Source: Bradyrhizobium sp. S69
Lineage (GTDB): Bacteria; Pseudomonadota; Alphaproteobacteria; Rhizobiales; Xanthobacteraceae
DNA length: 64,000 nt
Assembly: GCF_009766005.1 (NCBI RefSeq)
Contig: NZ_LMUK01000009.1
Location: forward strand, 109,045-173,044
Direction: 5' to 3'
Shown: positions 48,642-57,863 of the stretch, in pieces
Layout: every line of letters starts with the position of its first letter
Numbering within the stretch: the first letter of the stretch is position 1
The notes under the pieces: generated by a model
Databases searched by the model: none
Seen by the model: only the letters and a program-made list of their open reading frames with translations
What the model was told of the DNA's origin: nothing
Made by a program: the position numbers and the translations under genes

Positions 48642-49697
48642 ATGCTGGAAGCAATACGCAGGGCGGTCACGTTGCTGCGCCAGAAGCAGATCCTGCATAG
48701 ATTGGGTGTTGCGATCAGCGTCGCGGTCATCGGGATCGCGTGCTACGTGCTCTATCACATGCTGCGGCACATCGACGCCCAAGAGGTGCTCGAAGCCATC
48801 AAGGACACCGAACCGCACCAGATCGTGCTGGCCGCCTTGTTCGTGGCGGCGGGTTATTTCACGCTGACCTTCTACGACCTGTTCGCGGTTCGCGCGATCG
48901 GCCGGCCCGATATTCCCTACCGCATCAATGCGCTTGCGGCCTTCACCAGCTATTCGATCGGGCACAATGTCGGGGCCAGCGTGTTCACCGGCGGCGCGGT
49001 GCGCTACCGGATCTATTCGGCGTGGGGATTGAACGCGATCGACGTCGCGAAAATCTGCTTTCTGGCCGGCCTGACGTTCTGGCTCGGCAATGCCGCGGTC
49101 CTGGGCCTTGGCATCGCCTATCATCCCGAAGCGGCGACCGCGATCGATCAGCTTCCGCCCTGGCTGAACCGGCTCGCCGCGCTCGGCATCATCCTGGCGC
49201 TGGTGGTCTATGTGGCCTGGGTCTCGCTGCGGCCACGGGGCGTCGGGCGCGGGCCCTGGACGGTGATCCTGCCGGGCGGATCGCTGACCTTGCTGCAGAT
49301 CGCGATCGGTATCGTCGATCTCGGGTTCTGTGCGCTGGCGATGTATGTGCTGGTTCCCGACGAACCCAATCTCGGCTTTGTCGTGGTCGCGGTGATTTTC
49401 GTGGCGGCGACGCTGTTGGGCTTTGCCAGCCATTCGCCGGGCGGGCTCGGCGTGTTCGACGCCGCGATGCTGGTCGGGCTGTGGCAGATGGACCGCGAGG
49501 ATTTGCTGGGCGGGATGCTGCTGTTCCGCCTGCTGTATTATATTGCGCCGTTTGTCATATCTGTAATCTTGCTGACGTTTCGGGAGGTTATCATCGGCGG
49601 GCGAAACAAGCGCCTGCGTCAGGTGACCGATGGGCTCAAGGTTGAGCCGCACCGCGAAGCTGCCTATGTGCGGGAACGCAGGGACACGGGCGCCTGA
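48642..49697 (+). CDS. UPF0104/YbhN-like integral membrane protein
   Basis: A 351-residue protein with about eight hydrophobic segments, of the lysylphosphatidylglycerol-synthase transmembrane-domain family. Motifs include FTSYSIGHNVGASVFTGGAVRYRIY near residue 110 and FASHSPGGLGVFDAAML near 265, both hallmark Gly/Ser-rich stretches. It lacks the C-terminal aminoacyltransferase domain of MprF, so it is only the flippase-like part. It lies 32 bp before phoR; cotranscription is possible. The lipid moved, if any, is unknown. Confidence 0.82.
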   Translation: MLEAIRRAVTLLRQKQILHRLGVAISVAVIGIACYVLYHMLRHIDAQEVLEAIKDTEPHQIVLAALFVAAGYFTLTFYDLFAVRAIGRPDIPYRINALAAFTSYSIGHNVGASVFTGGAVRYRIYSAWGLNAIDVAKICFLAGLTFWLGNAAVLGLGIAYHPEAATAIDQLPPWLNRLAALGIILALVVYVAWVSLRPRGVGRGPWTVILPGGSLTLLQIAIGIVDLGFCALAMYVLVPDEPNLGFVVVAVIFVAATLLGFASHSPGGLGVFDAAMLVGLWQMDREDLLGGMLLFRLLYYIAPFVISVILLTFREVIIGGRNKRLRQVTDGLKVEPHREAAYVRERRDTGA

Positions 49698-49729
49698 CCA
49701 CTCCGCCCCGAACGGGAGAGCCGGCCCCG

Positions 49730-51028
49730 ATGGCAATTGAAGCTCCTTCCTCGCCTTTCTACTCGCCGTGGCCGGATCGGCTGCGGCACTCGGCCATTAT
49801 CCTGCTTGTCGCCGGCCTCGCGCTGGCCGTGCTGGTCGGGCTCGACGAATTGTCGCCGCTGCGGGCGTCGGTGGTTTTTGCCTGTATCGCGGCGGCAGCC
49901 CTGGTGCCGTGGCGGTTGCATAACGCGGTGGCGTCGCGTGAAGACGTGCGCGGGGTCAATCCGGTGGAAACCGCCGCGGTCAGCGCCGTGGTGGCCGGCA
50001 TGCCGGATCCCGCGGTGCTGCTCGATCGCGCCGGCCGCGTCATTCACCTCAATGCCGCCGCGGCCCAGCTTGCGCCGGCATTGCGCAAGAACGAACTTGC
50101 CCAGTTCGCGCTGCGCTCGCCCGAGATCATCACCGCGCTGCGCGAAGCCATCGCCACCTCGGAGACCAGGCGGGCGACCTATCTCGATCACGTCCCGGTC
50201 GATCGCTGGATGGAGCTGATCGTGACGCCGGTGCCGGTGCCGACCCTGTTCGGCGGTACCGACAAATGCATGTTGATGACGTTCCACGATCAGACACCGC
50301 TGCGCCGGGTCGAGGAAATGCGCGCCGATTTCGTCGCCAATGCCAGCCATGAATTGCGCACGCCGCTGGCCGCGTTGTCCGGCTTCATCGACACATTGCA
50401 AGGGCCGGCCAAGGAAGACGCCAAGGCCCGCGAGCGCTTCCTCGGCATCATGCACACCCAGGCCACCCGCATGGCGCGGCTGATCGACGACCTGTTGTCG
50501 CTGTCGCGGGTCGAGCTTTCGGCCCATGTCCGCCCCGACACGCTGGTGGATATCGTCCCGATCATCCGCCAGGTCGCCGACGGGCTGGAGCCGCTGGCCC
50601 GTGAGCGCCAGGTCGCGATCGACACCGATCTGCCGGATGCGCCGGTGGTGATCGCCGGCGATCGCGAGGAGCTGCTGCGGGTGTTCGAAAACCTGATCGA
50701 GAACGCGCTGAAATACGGCGCCTCCGGCGGCAAGGTCGTGGTCTCGCTGATCTCGGCTGTATCAGGCGAGGGCGTGCCCGAATTCCGGGCCATCGTGCGC
50801 GATTTCGGCCCCGGCATCGCCCCGGAACATCTGCCGCGGCTGACCGAGCGGTTCTACCGGGTGGATGTCGGCGACAGCCGGGCCCAGGGCGGCACCGGGC
50901 TCGGATTATCGCTGGTGAAACATATTGTTAACCGCCATCGCGGCCGGCTTTTGATCGAAAGCGTGCTGAAAAAGGGCGCCACCTTTACCGCCTGTTTTCC
51001 CCAGGCCAAGCCCCCCTCCGGGACGTAA
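49730..51028 (+). CDS. phoR: Phosphate regulon sensor kinase
   Basis: A 432-residue membrane kinase. Two hydrophobic segments near 20-37 and 44-62 with almost no periplasmic loop are typical of PhoR, which senses phosphate through PstSCAB-PhoU. A PAS domain (about 80-190; MPDPAVLLDRAGRVIHLN) precedes HisKA with FVANASHELRTPLAALSGF (near 205) and HATPase with NLIENALKYG, DFGPGIAPEHLPRL and GTGLGLSLVKHI. It precedes pstS by 141 bp and should phosphorylate the PhoB encoded at 55836. Confidence 0.93.
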   Translation: MAIEAPSSPFYSPWPDRLRHSAIILLVAGLALAVLVGLDELSPLRASVVFACIAAAALVPWRLHNAVASREDVRGVNPVETAAVSAVVAGMPDPAVLLDRAGRVIHLNAAAAQLAPALRKNELAQFALRSPEIITALREAIATSETRRATYLDHVPVDRWMELIVTPVPVPTLFGGTDKCMLMTFHDQTPLRRVEEMRADFVANASHELRTPLAALSGFIDTLQGPAKEDAKARERFLGIMHTQATRMARLIDDLLSLSRVELSAHVRPDTLVDIVPIIRQVADGLEPLARERQVAIDTDLPDAPVVIAGDREELLRVFENLIENALKYGASGGKVVVSLISAVSGEGVPEFRAIVRDFGPGIAPEHLPRLTERFYRVDVGDSRAQGGTGLGLSLVKHIVNRHRGRLLIESVLKKGATFTACFPQAKPPSGT

Positions 51029-51054
51029 AGCCAAGCGATTTCAATTGCTTGTGC

Positions 51055-51072
51055 TTGTCATCTAGCTGTCAC
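51055..51072 (+). promoter_or_regulatory. Pho box before pstS
   Basis: TTGTCAT-CTAG-CTGTCAC gives two 7-mers in an exact 11-bp direct repeat, one base each from the CTGTCAT consensus. It lies about 98 bp before the pstS start, in the correct orientation. PhoB bound here would activate pstSCAB-phoU-phoB under phosphate limitation. Confidence 0.85.
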
Positions 51073-51169
51073 GAAACCTTCGTAAAAGCAGCAACGACCG
51101 CTCCTAAACGGACCGGGCGTGAGCGCGATCGGGCGTATCAGGCGCTTCGCTCACCACATGGAGACCCCA

Positions 51170-52180
51170 ATGAATTTTATCAAAGCTATCGTCGCTGCCG
51201 GCCTGGTCGCCGCATCGACGTCGGCGTTTGCCGCCGACATTACCGGCGCCGGCTCGACCTTCATCTTCCCGGTCCTGTCGAAGTGGGCGGATGCCTACAA
51301 GAAGGAAACCACTAGCGGCGTGAACTATCAGTCGATCGGTTCGGGTGCCGGCATCAAGCAGATCCAGGCCAACACCGTGACCTTCGGCGCCACCGATGCG
51401 CCGCTCAAGGCCGAGCAGCTCGAGAAGGATGGCTTCGCGCAGTGGCCGATGATCATGGGCGCGATCGTGCCCGTCGTGAACATCGACGGCATCAAGCCCG
51501 GCGACATGGTGCTGGACGGCGATACGCTGGCCAAGATCTATCTCGGCACCATCACCAAATGGGATGACGCCGCCATCAAGAAGCTCAATCCGAAGCTCGA
51601 GCTGCCGTCGGCCGCGATCTCGGTCGTTCACCGTGCGGATGGTTCGGGCACCACCTTCAACTTCACCGACTACCTCGCCAAGGTCAGTGCGGATTGGAAG
51701 TCCAAAGTCGGTTCCGGCACCGCGGTCGAATGGCCGGTCGGCGTCGGCGCCAAGGGCAATGAAGGCGTCTCCGGCAATGTCGGCCAGGCCAAGAACACCA
51801 TCGGCTACGTCGAATATGCCTACGCCAAGCAGAACAAGCTGACCTACACCGCGTTGGTCAACAAGGCCGGCAAGACCGTGCAGCCCGCCACCGAAGCCTT
51901 CCAGGCGGCCGCTTCCAACGCCGACTGGGCCAACGCTCCCGGCTATTACCTGATCCTGACCGACCAGCCCGGCGACAAGTCGTGGCCGATCGTCGCCTCG
52001 ACCTTCATCCTGATGCACAAGGATGCGACCGACAAGGCGGCCTCGCAGGAAGCCATCAAGTTCTTTAAGTTCGCCTTCTCCAAGGGCGGCAAGATGGCCG
52101 AAGAGCTCGACTACATCCCGATGCCGGACGCGGTGGTCAAGCTGATCGAGAAGACCTGGGCCGCCGATATCAAGAGCTGA
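51170..52180 (+). CDS. pstS: Phosphate ABC transporter, periplasmic binding protein
   Basis: A 336-residue phosphate-binding protein. The signal peptide is [21 protein letters not shown], cleaved near residue 22. Mature [19 protein letters not shown] and GATDAPLK carry the phosphate-contacting Thr/Ser/Asp residues, and [16 protein letters not shown] is the second phosphate-binding loop. GGAG precedes the ATG. It opens the pst operon after the Pho box and is followed by a UUCG-capped hairpin. Confidence 0.95.
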   Translation: MNFIKAIVAAGLVAASTSAFAADITGAGSTFIFPVLSKWADAYKKETTSGVNYQSIGSGAGIKQIQANTVTFGATDAPLKAEQLEKDGFAQWPMIMGAIVPVVNIDGIKPGDMVLDGDTLAKIYLGTITKWDDAAIKKLNPKLELPSAAISVVHRADGSGTTFNFTDYLAKVSADWKSKVGSGTAVEWPVGVGAKGNEGVSGNVGQAKNTIGYVEYAYAKQNKLTYTALVNKAGKTVQPATEAFQAAASNADWANAPGYYLILTDQPGDKSWPIVASTFILMHKDATDKAASQEAIKFFKFAFSKGGKMAEELDYIPMPDAVVKLIEKTWAADIKS

Positions 52181-52209
52181 TCGCGAGATCCGTCTCTTTG
52201 AGGATCCAG

Positions 52210-52233
52210 CCAACCCGGGTTCGCCCGGGTTGG
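52210..52233 (+). terminator. UUCG-capped hairpin between pstS and pstC
   Basis: CCAACCCGGG and CCCGGGTTGG form a perfect 10-bp stem closed by TTCG, an extra-stable RNA tetraloop. There is no U-tract, so it is more likely a 3' stabiliser or partial attenuator that keeps pstS mRNA above pstCAB than a full terminator. Confidence 0.75.
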
Positions 52234-52294
52234 ACGTCCGAAGCATCGAAGCCGGATTTCCAACCGGTTTGGTAGTACAATATAGGGGATTGGC

Positions 52295-53293
52295 GTGGCG
52301 GACATGGCCGTTCAAAGCGATCTGATGGAAGCTGCCGAACCCTACGATCGCGCCAAGGCGCTCAGCGCGTTCAAACTGGGCGACGTCACGTTTTACTGGA
52401 TCACGCGTCTCTGCGCGATCTCGGTACTGCTGATCCTCGGCGGCATCATCATCTCGTTGATTGTCGGCGCGTGGCCGGCGATGAAGGAATACGGCTTTGC
52501 GTTCCTGTGGACGCAACGCTGGGCGCCGTCGGCCGATCCGCCGGTGCTGGGCGCGCTCGGCCCGATCTACGGCACGCTGGTGACATCCTTCATCGCGATG
52601 CTGATCGCGATTCCGGTCGGGATCGGCATTGCGATCTTCCTGACCGAGCTGTGTCCGCAAATGCTGCGGCGTCCGATCGGCATCGCCATCGAGCTGCTCG
52701 CGGGGATTCCCTCGATCATCTACGGCATGTGGGGCTTCTTCGTGCTCGGCCCGTTTCTGGCCTACACGTTCCAGCCGTTCATGATCTCGCTGTTCGACGG
52801 CGTTCCGGTGCTCGGCACCATCTTCGGCGGGCCGCCGTCTTATCTCAGCCTGTTCAATGCGGCGCTGATCCTCGCCATCATGGTGCTGCCGTTCATCACC
52901 GCGATCTCGGTCGACGTGTTCAAGACCGTGCCGCCGGTGCTGAAGGAAGCCGCCTACGGCGTCGGCTGCACCACCTGGGAAGTCGTCCGCAACGTGGTGA
53001 TCCCCTATACGCGGGTCGGCGTCATCGGCGGCATCATGCTGGCGCTCGGCCGCGCGCTCGGCGAGACCATGGCGGTGACCTTCATCATCGGCAATTCGTT
53101 CCGCATCTCGGGCTCGATCTTCGGGCCCGGCACCACGATTTCCGCGGCGATCGCCTCCGAATTCGCCGAAAGCGACGGCTTGCATCAATCGGGGCTGATC
53201 CTGCTCGGTCTGCTGCTGTTCGTGCTGACGTTCTTCGTGCTGGCGGCGGCGCGGCTGATGCTGATGCGGCTGGAAAAGAAAGCCGGGAATTAG
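52295..53293 (+). CDS. pstC: Phosphate ABC transporter permease PstC
   Basis: A 332-residue inner-membrane permease with six main hydrophobic segments. The MetI-like domain lies in the C-terminal two thirds, with [29 protein letters not shown] and the EAA loop [26 protein letters not shown] (coupling helix to PstB). The start is GTG 52295 with GGGG six bases upstream. It works as a heterodimer with PstA, whose gene starts 5 bases after its stop. Confidence 0.94.
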   Translation: MADMAVQSDLMEAAEPYDRAKALSAFKLGDVTFYWITRLCAISVLLILGGIIISLIVGAWPAMKEYGFAFLWTQRWAPSADPPVLGALGPIYGTLVTSFIAMLIAIPVGIGIAIFLTELCPQMLRRPIGIAIELLAGIPSIIYGMWGFFVLGPFLAYTFQPFMISLFDGVPVLGTIFGGPPSYLSLFNAALILAIMVLPFITAISVDVFKTVPPVLKEAAYGVGCTTWEVVRNVVIPYTRVGVIGGIMLALGRALGETMAVTFIIGNSFRISGSIFGPGTTISAAIASEFAESDGLHQSGLILLGLLLFVLTFFVLAAARLMLMRLEKKAGN

Positions 53294-53297
53294 GCGC

Positions 53298-54143
53298 ATG
53301 AACCCGATCTATTCATCCCGCCGCCGCAAGGACATCGTGGTCCGCGCGCTGTGCGTCGGCGCCGCTTTGTTCGGCGTGACATGGCTGGCGCTGATCCTGT
53401 TCACCCTGTTCTACAACGGGCTCGCGGGGCTGAGCGTGCAGATCTTCACGCAGAACACCCCGCCGCCGGGCTCGACCGAAGGCGGCCTGCTCAACGCCAT
53501 CGTCGGCTCGGTCATCATGACCGTGATCGGGGTCGGCATCGGCGCGCCGCTCGGCCTGTTCGCGGGGACGTATCTCGCCGAATACGGCAAGCATGACCGC
53601 CTCACGTCAGTGATCCGCTTCATCAACGACATCCTGCTCTCTGCGCCCTCGATCATCATCGGCCTGTTCGTCTATGGCGCCGTGGTGGTGCCGATGCGCA
53701 GCTTCTCGGCGATCGCGGGCGCGCTGGCGCTGGCGGTGATCGTGATTCCGGTCGTGGTGCGCACCACCGAGGACATGCTGGGGCTGGTGCCCAATCCGCT
53801 GCGCGAGGCGGCGTCCGCGCTCGGCCTGCCGCGTTCGCTGGTCATCAAGCGAATTGCCTACCGCGCGGCGCGCTCCGGCCTCATCACCGGCGTGCTGCTG
53901 GCGACCGCCCGCGTCGCCGGCGAAACCGCGCCTTTGTTGTTCACCGCACTGTCCAACCAGTTCTTCAGCCTCGACCTCACCAAGACGATGGCCAACCTGC
54001 CGGTGACCATCAACAACTTCGTGCAGAGCCCCTACGCCTACTGGAAAGAACTCGCCTGGAGCGGGGCCTTGCTCATCACCTTGACCGTACTCGCGTTGAA
54101 TATTGGCGCCCGCTATCTTGGCGCCGAAAGGGCTGCAAAATGA
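53298..54143 (+). CDS. pstA: Phosphate ABC transporter permease PstA
   Basis: A 281-residue permease with six hydrophobic segments. [24 protein letters not shown] is near residue 50, and the coupling loop [26 protein letters not shown] is near 175. Its end overlaps the pstB start by 4 bases (ATGA), so the two are translated together. Confidence 0.94.
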   Translation: MNPIYSSRRRKDIVVRALCVGAALFGVTWLALILFTLFYNGLAGLSVQIFTQNTPPPGSTEGGLLNAIVGSVIMTVIGVGIGAPLGLFAGTYLAEYGKHDRLTSVIRFINDILLSAPSIIIGLFVYGAVVVPMRSFSAIAGALALAVIVIPVVVRTTEDMLGLVPNPLREAASALGLPRSLVIKRIAYRAARSGLITGVLLATARVAGETAPLLFTALSNQFFSLDLTKTMANLPVTINNFVQSPYAYWKELAWSGALLITLTVLALNIGARYLGAERAAK

Positions 54144-54961
54144 CCGACGTCTCCGTATCGACGGCACTTCACAGCGCGCCGGCTTCCTCGGCGCCATTGC
54201 CCGAGGCGCCGGCCAAGGTCAGCGTGCGCAATTTGAACTTCTATTATGGCGAGCACCATGCGCTGAAGAACATCAATCTCACGCTCGGCACCAATCGCGT
54301 GACCGCCTTCATCGGACCGTCCGGTTGCGGCAAGTCGACCCTGCTGCGGGTTTTCAACCGGATGTACGACCTCTATCCCGGACAGCGCGCCACCGGCCAG
54401 TTGATGCTCGACCAGACCAACGTGCTCGATCCCAAGCTCGATCTCAATCTGCTGCGCGCCCGCGTCGGCATGGTGTTCCAGAAACCGACGCCATTTCCGA
54501 TGACGATCTATGAAAACATCGCCTTCGGCATCCGCCTCTACGAAAAGATATCCAAGTCCGAGATGGACGGCCGGGTCGAAAAGGCGCTGCGTGGCGGCGC
54601 GCTGTGGAATGAGGTCAAGGACAAGCTGAACGCCTCCGGCCTCAGCCTGTCCGGCGGCCAGCAGCAGCGGCTTTGCATCGCGCGCACCGTGGCGGTGCGC
54701 CCCGAGGTGATCCTGTTCGACGAACCCTGTTCGGCGCTGGATCCGATCTCGACCGCCAAGGTCGAGGAATTGATCCAGGAATTGGCCGAGGACTACACCA
54801 TCGCCATCGTCACCCACAACATGCAGCAGGCCGCACGGGTCTCCGACAAGACCGCCTTCATGTATCTCGGGGAGATGATCGAATTCGACGATACCAACAA
54901 GATTTTCACCTCGCCAAGCGATCGGCGGACCCAGGATTATATCACCGGCAGGTTCGGTTAA
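54140..54961 (+). CDS. pstB: Phosphate ABC transporter ATP-binding protein PstB
   Basis: A 273-residue ATPase. Walker A is [17 protein letters not shown] (near 58), the signature is [16 protein letters not shown] (near 170) and Walker B is [15 protein letters not shown], followed by [30 protein letters not shown] at the N-terminus is typical of PstB. A variable tandem repeat separates it from phoU. Confidence 0.96.
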   Translation: MTDVSVSTALHSAPASSAPLPEAPAKVSVRNLNFYYGEHHALKNINLTLGTNRVTAFIGPSGCGKSTLLRVFNRMYDLYPGQRATGQLMLDQTNVLDPKLDLNLLRARVGMVFQKPTPFPMTIYENIAFGIRLYEKISKSEMDGRVEKALRGGALWNEVKDKLNASGLSLSGGQQQRLCIARTVAVRPEVILFDEPCSALDPISTAKVEELIQELAEDYTIAIVTHNMQQAARVSDKTAFMYLGEMIEFDDTNKIFTSPSDRRTQDYITGRFG

Positions 54962-54982
54962 GCGTGCCGGCTGGTTCGGGCA

Positions 54983-55028
54983 TACTGTTTGCAAGCGTGC
55001 TGTTTGCAGGCGTGCTTGTTTGAAGGCG
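54983..55028. repeat. Tandem repeat, three 15-bp units
   Basis: TACTGTTTGCAAGCG, TGCTGTTTGCAGGCG and TGCTTGTTTGAAGGCG lie end to end in the 116-bp pstB-phoU gap. The unit number could vary between strains and change the spacing to phoU. Confidence 0.75.
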
Positions 55029-55077
55029 TTGACGCCGAAGCGAACGGCCGAACCAGCGCATCGATACGGAGAGAAAC

Positions 55078-55794
55078 ATGGCTACTGAACATACCGCCAA
55101 GGCGTTCGACAGCGATCTGCAGGAATTGACCCGGCTGGTCGCCGAGATGGGCGGTCTTGCCGAACGCATGATCGTCGAATCCGTCGATGCGCTGATCCGC
55201 CGCGACGTCGCGCTGGGCAAGCGTGTGGTGGCCGCCGACGCCGAAATCGACAATCTCCAGCATGTGATCGAGGAACGCGCGGTCTTGACCATAGCCCGTC
55301 GCCAGCCGATGGCGGTGGATTTGCGCGAGATCGTCGGCGCGATGCGGGTCGCGACCGATCTGGAGCGGATCGGCGATCTCGCCAAGAACATGGGCAAGCG
55401 GGTCGCCGCACTTGAAAGCGATTTTCAGCCGCTCAAGCTGATCCGCGGCCTCGAGCATATGACCGACCTGGTGCAGTCGCAGGTGAAATCCGTGCTCGAT
55501 GCCTACGCCGCGCACGATCTGCCGGCGGCGATGACGGTCTGGAAGGGCGACGAGGAGGTCGATGCGATCTGCACCTCACTGTTCCGCGAGCTCCTGACCT
55601 ACATGATGGAAGACCCGCGCAATATCTCTTTCTGCATCCATCTGATGTTCTGCGCCAAGAACATCGAACGGATCGGCGACCACGCCACCAACATCGCCGA
55701 GACCGTATTCTACATGATCGAGGGCCAGCAGATGCTCGACAAGCGCCCGAAAGGCGACATGACGACGTTCGCGACCTCGGTACCTGGAAACTAA
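55078..55794 (+). CDS. phoU: Phosphate signalling protein PhoU
   Basis: A 238-residue all-helical protein of two PhoU repeats. Metal-binding-type E/DxxxD signatures are in DLERIGDLAKNM (first half) and NIERIGDHATNIAETVFYM (second half). It connects the Pst transporter to PhoR and holds the regulon off when phosphate is plentiful. GGAGAGAAAC precedes the ATG. It sits between pstB and phoB. Confidence 0.95.
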   Translation: MATEHTAKAFDSDLQELTRLVAEMGGLAERMIVESVDALIRRDVALGKRVVAADAEIDNLQHVIEERAVLTIARRQPMAVDLREIVGAMRVATDLERIGDLAKNMGKRVAALESDFQPLKLIRGLEHMTDLVQSQVKSVLDAYAAHDLPAAMTVWKGDEEVDAICTSLFRELLTYMMEDPRNISFCIHLMFCAKNIERIGDHATNIAETVFYMIEGQQMLDKRPKGDMTTFATSVPGN

Positions 55795-55835
55795 GCGAAG
55801 CGGATCATCGAATACCAATAAGAGGAAGAAGAGAC

Positions 55836-56537
55836 ATGAGCGCGCGCATTCTGGTGGTTGAGGACGAGGAAGCGTTGACCACGCTTTTGCGCTACAACCT
55901 TGATGCTGAGGGCTATGACGTCGAAACGGTCGCGCGCGGCGACGACGCCGACACCAGGCTGAAGGAACGCGTTCCCGACCTGATCGTGCTGGACTGGATG
56001 CTGCCGGGATTGTCGGGGATCGAGCTGTGCCGCAGGTTGCGGGCGCGGCCGGAGACCCGGCAGCTGCCGATCATCATGCTGACCGCGCGCGGCGAGGAAA
56101 GCGAGCGGGTCAGGGGCCTTGCCACCGGCGCCGACGATTACATCGTCAAGCCGTTCTCGGTGCCGGAACTGCTGGCGCGGGTGAAGGGCCTGCTGCGCCG
56201 CGCCAGTCCGGAGCGTCTCGCCACCGTGCTGACCTATGGCGACATCGAGCTCGATCGCGAGAAGCGCCGCGTCGCGCGCTCGGGACGTCCGGTCGATCTC
56301 GGCCCGACCGAGTACCGGCTGCTGGAATTTTTCCTGGAGCATCCGGGGCGGGTGTTCAGCCGTGAGCAACTGCTCGACAGCGTCTGGGGCCGCGATATCT
56401 ATATCGACGAGCGCACCGTCGACGTCCACATCGGGCGCCTGCGCAAATTGCTCAACCCGGGCCGCGAGCAGGATCCGATCCGCACCGTCCGCGGCGCCGG
56501 CTACGCGCTCGACGACCGGTTCGTGAAGGTGGAGTAG
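55836..56537 (+). CDS. phoB: Phosphate regulon response regulator PhoB
   Basis: A 233-residue OmpR-family regulator. The receiver (1-120) has VVEDEEALTTLLR, phosphoacceptor VLDWMLPG, MLTARG and VKPFSVPEL. The winged helix (about 135-230) includes LGPTEYRLLEFFLEHPGRVFSREQLLDSVWG and RTVRGAGYAL. It ends the pst operon and is likely autoregulated through the Pho box at 51055. Confidence 0.95.
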   Translation: MSARILVVEDEEALTTLLRYNLDAEGYDVETVARGDDADTRLKERVPDLIVLDWMLPGLSGIELCRRLRARPETRQLPIIMLTARGEESERVRGLATGADDYIVKPFSVPELLARVKGLLRRASPERLATVLTYGDIELDREKRRVARSGRPVDLGPTEYRLLEFFLEHPGRVFSREQLLDSVWGRDIYIDERTVDVHIGRLRKLLNPGREQDPIRTVRGAGYALDDRFVKVE

Positions 56538-56593
56538 CGGTCGCAGAGCGACGGTTAACGCGCGACGCGTACTGGCCCGCTCCACACGCTGCC

Positions 56594-56703
56594 GTCATCC
56601 TGAGGAGCGCGTTCTTGCGCGCGTCTCGAAGGACGGTGTTCAGCGCAGTGCGTGCGGCCATCCTTCGAGGCTCGCCGAAGACGGCGAGCACCTCAGGATG
56701 ACG
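56594..56703. repeat. Dispersed palindromic repeat, family A
   Basis: A family A element (GTCATCCTGAGG to CCTCAGGATGAC) 56 bp after phoB. With the next element it fills the phoB-gcrA gap; no gene is seen. Confidence 0.85.
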
Positions 56704-56749
56704 TCGTCTTTGATTTTGAAAAGCTGGAGCACCGGCCGTGTATAGCCAC

Positions 56750-56814
56750 TAACGCCGGTGGTTACGGGTCCCGGCGCCTTACGCGCAATTGCGCGCTAGG
56801 CCGGGACGACGCTG
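56750..56814. repeat. Palindromic repeat (GTCCCGG...CCGGGAC type)
   Basis: GGTCCCGGC and GCCGGGACGAC pair around the 14-bp perfect palindrome CGCGCAATTGCGCG (56782-56795). It is a relative of the element at 61993. Confidence 0.65.
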
Positions 56815-56836
56815 ATACTGTTGCAGTCGTGAAGTC

Positions 56837-57349
56837 TTACCGCACCGGCTTGGGCGGCTGACGCCGGCGGTCGCCGGCCGGCTGGTAGGCGATCCGCGAG
56901 TGGTGCGCGCAATAGGGCAGGCTATTGAGCGCCCTGCCGCCGCAGAAGAAGAATTCCGAACTGGAGGGATCGCCGATCGGCCAGTGGCAGGTGGCCTCGT
57001 TGAGCTCCAGCAGCGACAGCCGCTGGCTCATCGGCACCACATTGTCATAGGCGATCGGATCGGCCTCCATCTCGGTCTCGAAGGCGTGGGCCAGCGCGGT
57101 ATTGCCGCGTGACACCGGTCGCGCCACCCGCATCATCTGCTGGGCCGCCGGCCGCGCCTTGCGCTGCCGAGGGGCTGCCGAGGAGGGGCTCTTGGCGCGG
57201 CCGGAAAGGCCGAGCCGGTGCACCTTGCCGATCACGGCATTGCGCGTCACATTTCCGAGTTCCGCGGCGATCTGGCTGGCGGAAAGTCCGCCTTCCCAGA
57301 GTTTCTTCAATTGCTCGACGCGATCGTCCGACCAGGTCAATACCGTCAT
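56837..57349 (-). CDS. gcrA: GcrA-family cell cycle regulator
   Basis: A 170-residue protein. The N-terminal GcrA HTH is MTVLTWSDDRVEQLKKLWEG followed by LSASQIAAELGNVTRNAVIGKVHRLGL, which in Caulobacter recognises GANTC sites methylated by CcrM and binds sigma-70. The C-terminal conserved block has TCHWPIGDPSSSEFFFCGG and PYCAHHSRIAYQP, a Cys/His-rich part typical of the family. The 22-codon upstream extension is not used. It supports an alphaproteobacterial host. Confidence 0.93.
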   Translation of the reverse strand: MTVLTWSDDRVEQLKKLWEGGLSASQIAAELGNVTRNAVIGKVHRLGLSGRAKSPSSAAPRQRKARPAAQQMMRVARPVSRGNTALAHAFETEMEADPIAYDNVVPMSQRLSLLELNEATCHWPIGDPSSSEFFFCGGRALNSLPYCAHHSRIAYQPAGDRRRQPPKPVR

Positions 57350-57699
57350 CGCATTCTTCCCTTCGCGTTGCGCGGGCCAATTCGCAATCGGCGGCGCTGC
57401 GGTCTCAAATCTCAAAAATCCCTGGCAGCAAGAATTCCTTAGCTCTCAGAATCCCTTAGCCCTCGCCGGGCACGCAAAGTGCACCCGAACGTGTACGCTC
57501 AACACTGGGACTTGAGAGGATCAGAACCGCCGCACGAGATGTCGTACCCGACAGCCGAGAAGCTACAATATGGCGTGACTCCGGCGCAAGAGTCCGCGGC
57601 AGCGCGTCCACATGTTCCGCTATTTAATCATTGCAATTTGTGTTTTCCACCACACCGGAATCCTACGGAGATTCGAAATCTTGACTTCCGCGGCTTTGG

Positions 57700-57795
57700 C
57701 GCGGTCCGCCGGGCCTCTGGCCCGGTTGACTCCACTCCCTGGCCGCATAGAATGCCTGCCACGTGCCGCCCCGAAAAGGCGGCACGTTTTGTTTT
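57700..57795 (+). ncRNA. Candidate small RNA or argD leader with strong terminator
   Basis: In the 514-bp gcrA-argD gap, CCGGGCC-TCT-GGCCCGG (57709-57725) forms a tight hairpin. A single-stranded stretch containing ACTCCACTCCCT, able to pair with ribosome-binding sites, follows. Then comes the terminator ACGTGCCGCC/GGCGGCACGT with a T-rich tail (57761-57795). The layout is that of a trans-acting sRNA or of an attenuator leader for argD. No promoter is certain, and I do not recognise a known family. The rest of 57350-57700 shows no gene. Confidence 0.4.
57761..57795 (+). terminator. Intrinsic terminator upstream of argD
   Basis: A perfect 10-bp stem (57761-57770 with 57778-57787), loop CCGAAAA, then TTTGTTTT. 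It is the clearest intrinsic terminator in the window. It ends transcription from an unidentified upstream start 69 bp before argD and does not follow any visible gene on its strand. Confidence 0.85.
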
Positions 57796-57863
57796 CCGGG
57801 CCAGCTGTTGCTGCATCGCGCCAACCCCGCAACCGCAGCCGGCTCTAACCTTCAGTGATCGCC

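Noticed and set aside
51104..53299. Long minus-strand open frame opposite pstS and pstC (about 731 codons)
   Set aside because: It is antisense to pstS-pstC, rich in Asp, Arg, Glu and His, without any recognisable domain.
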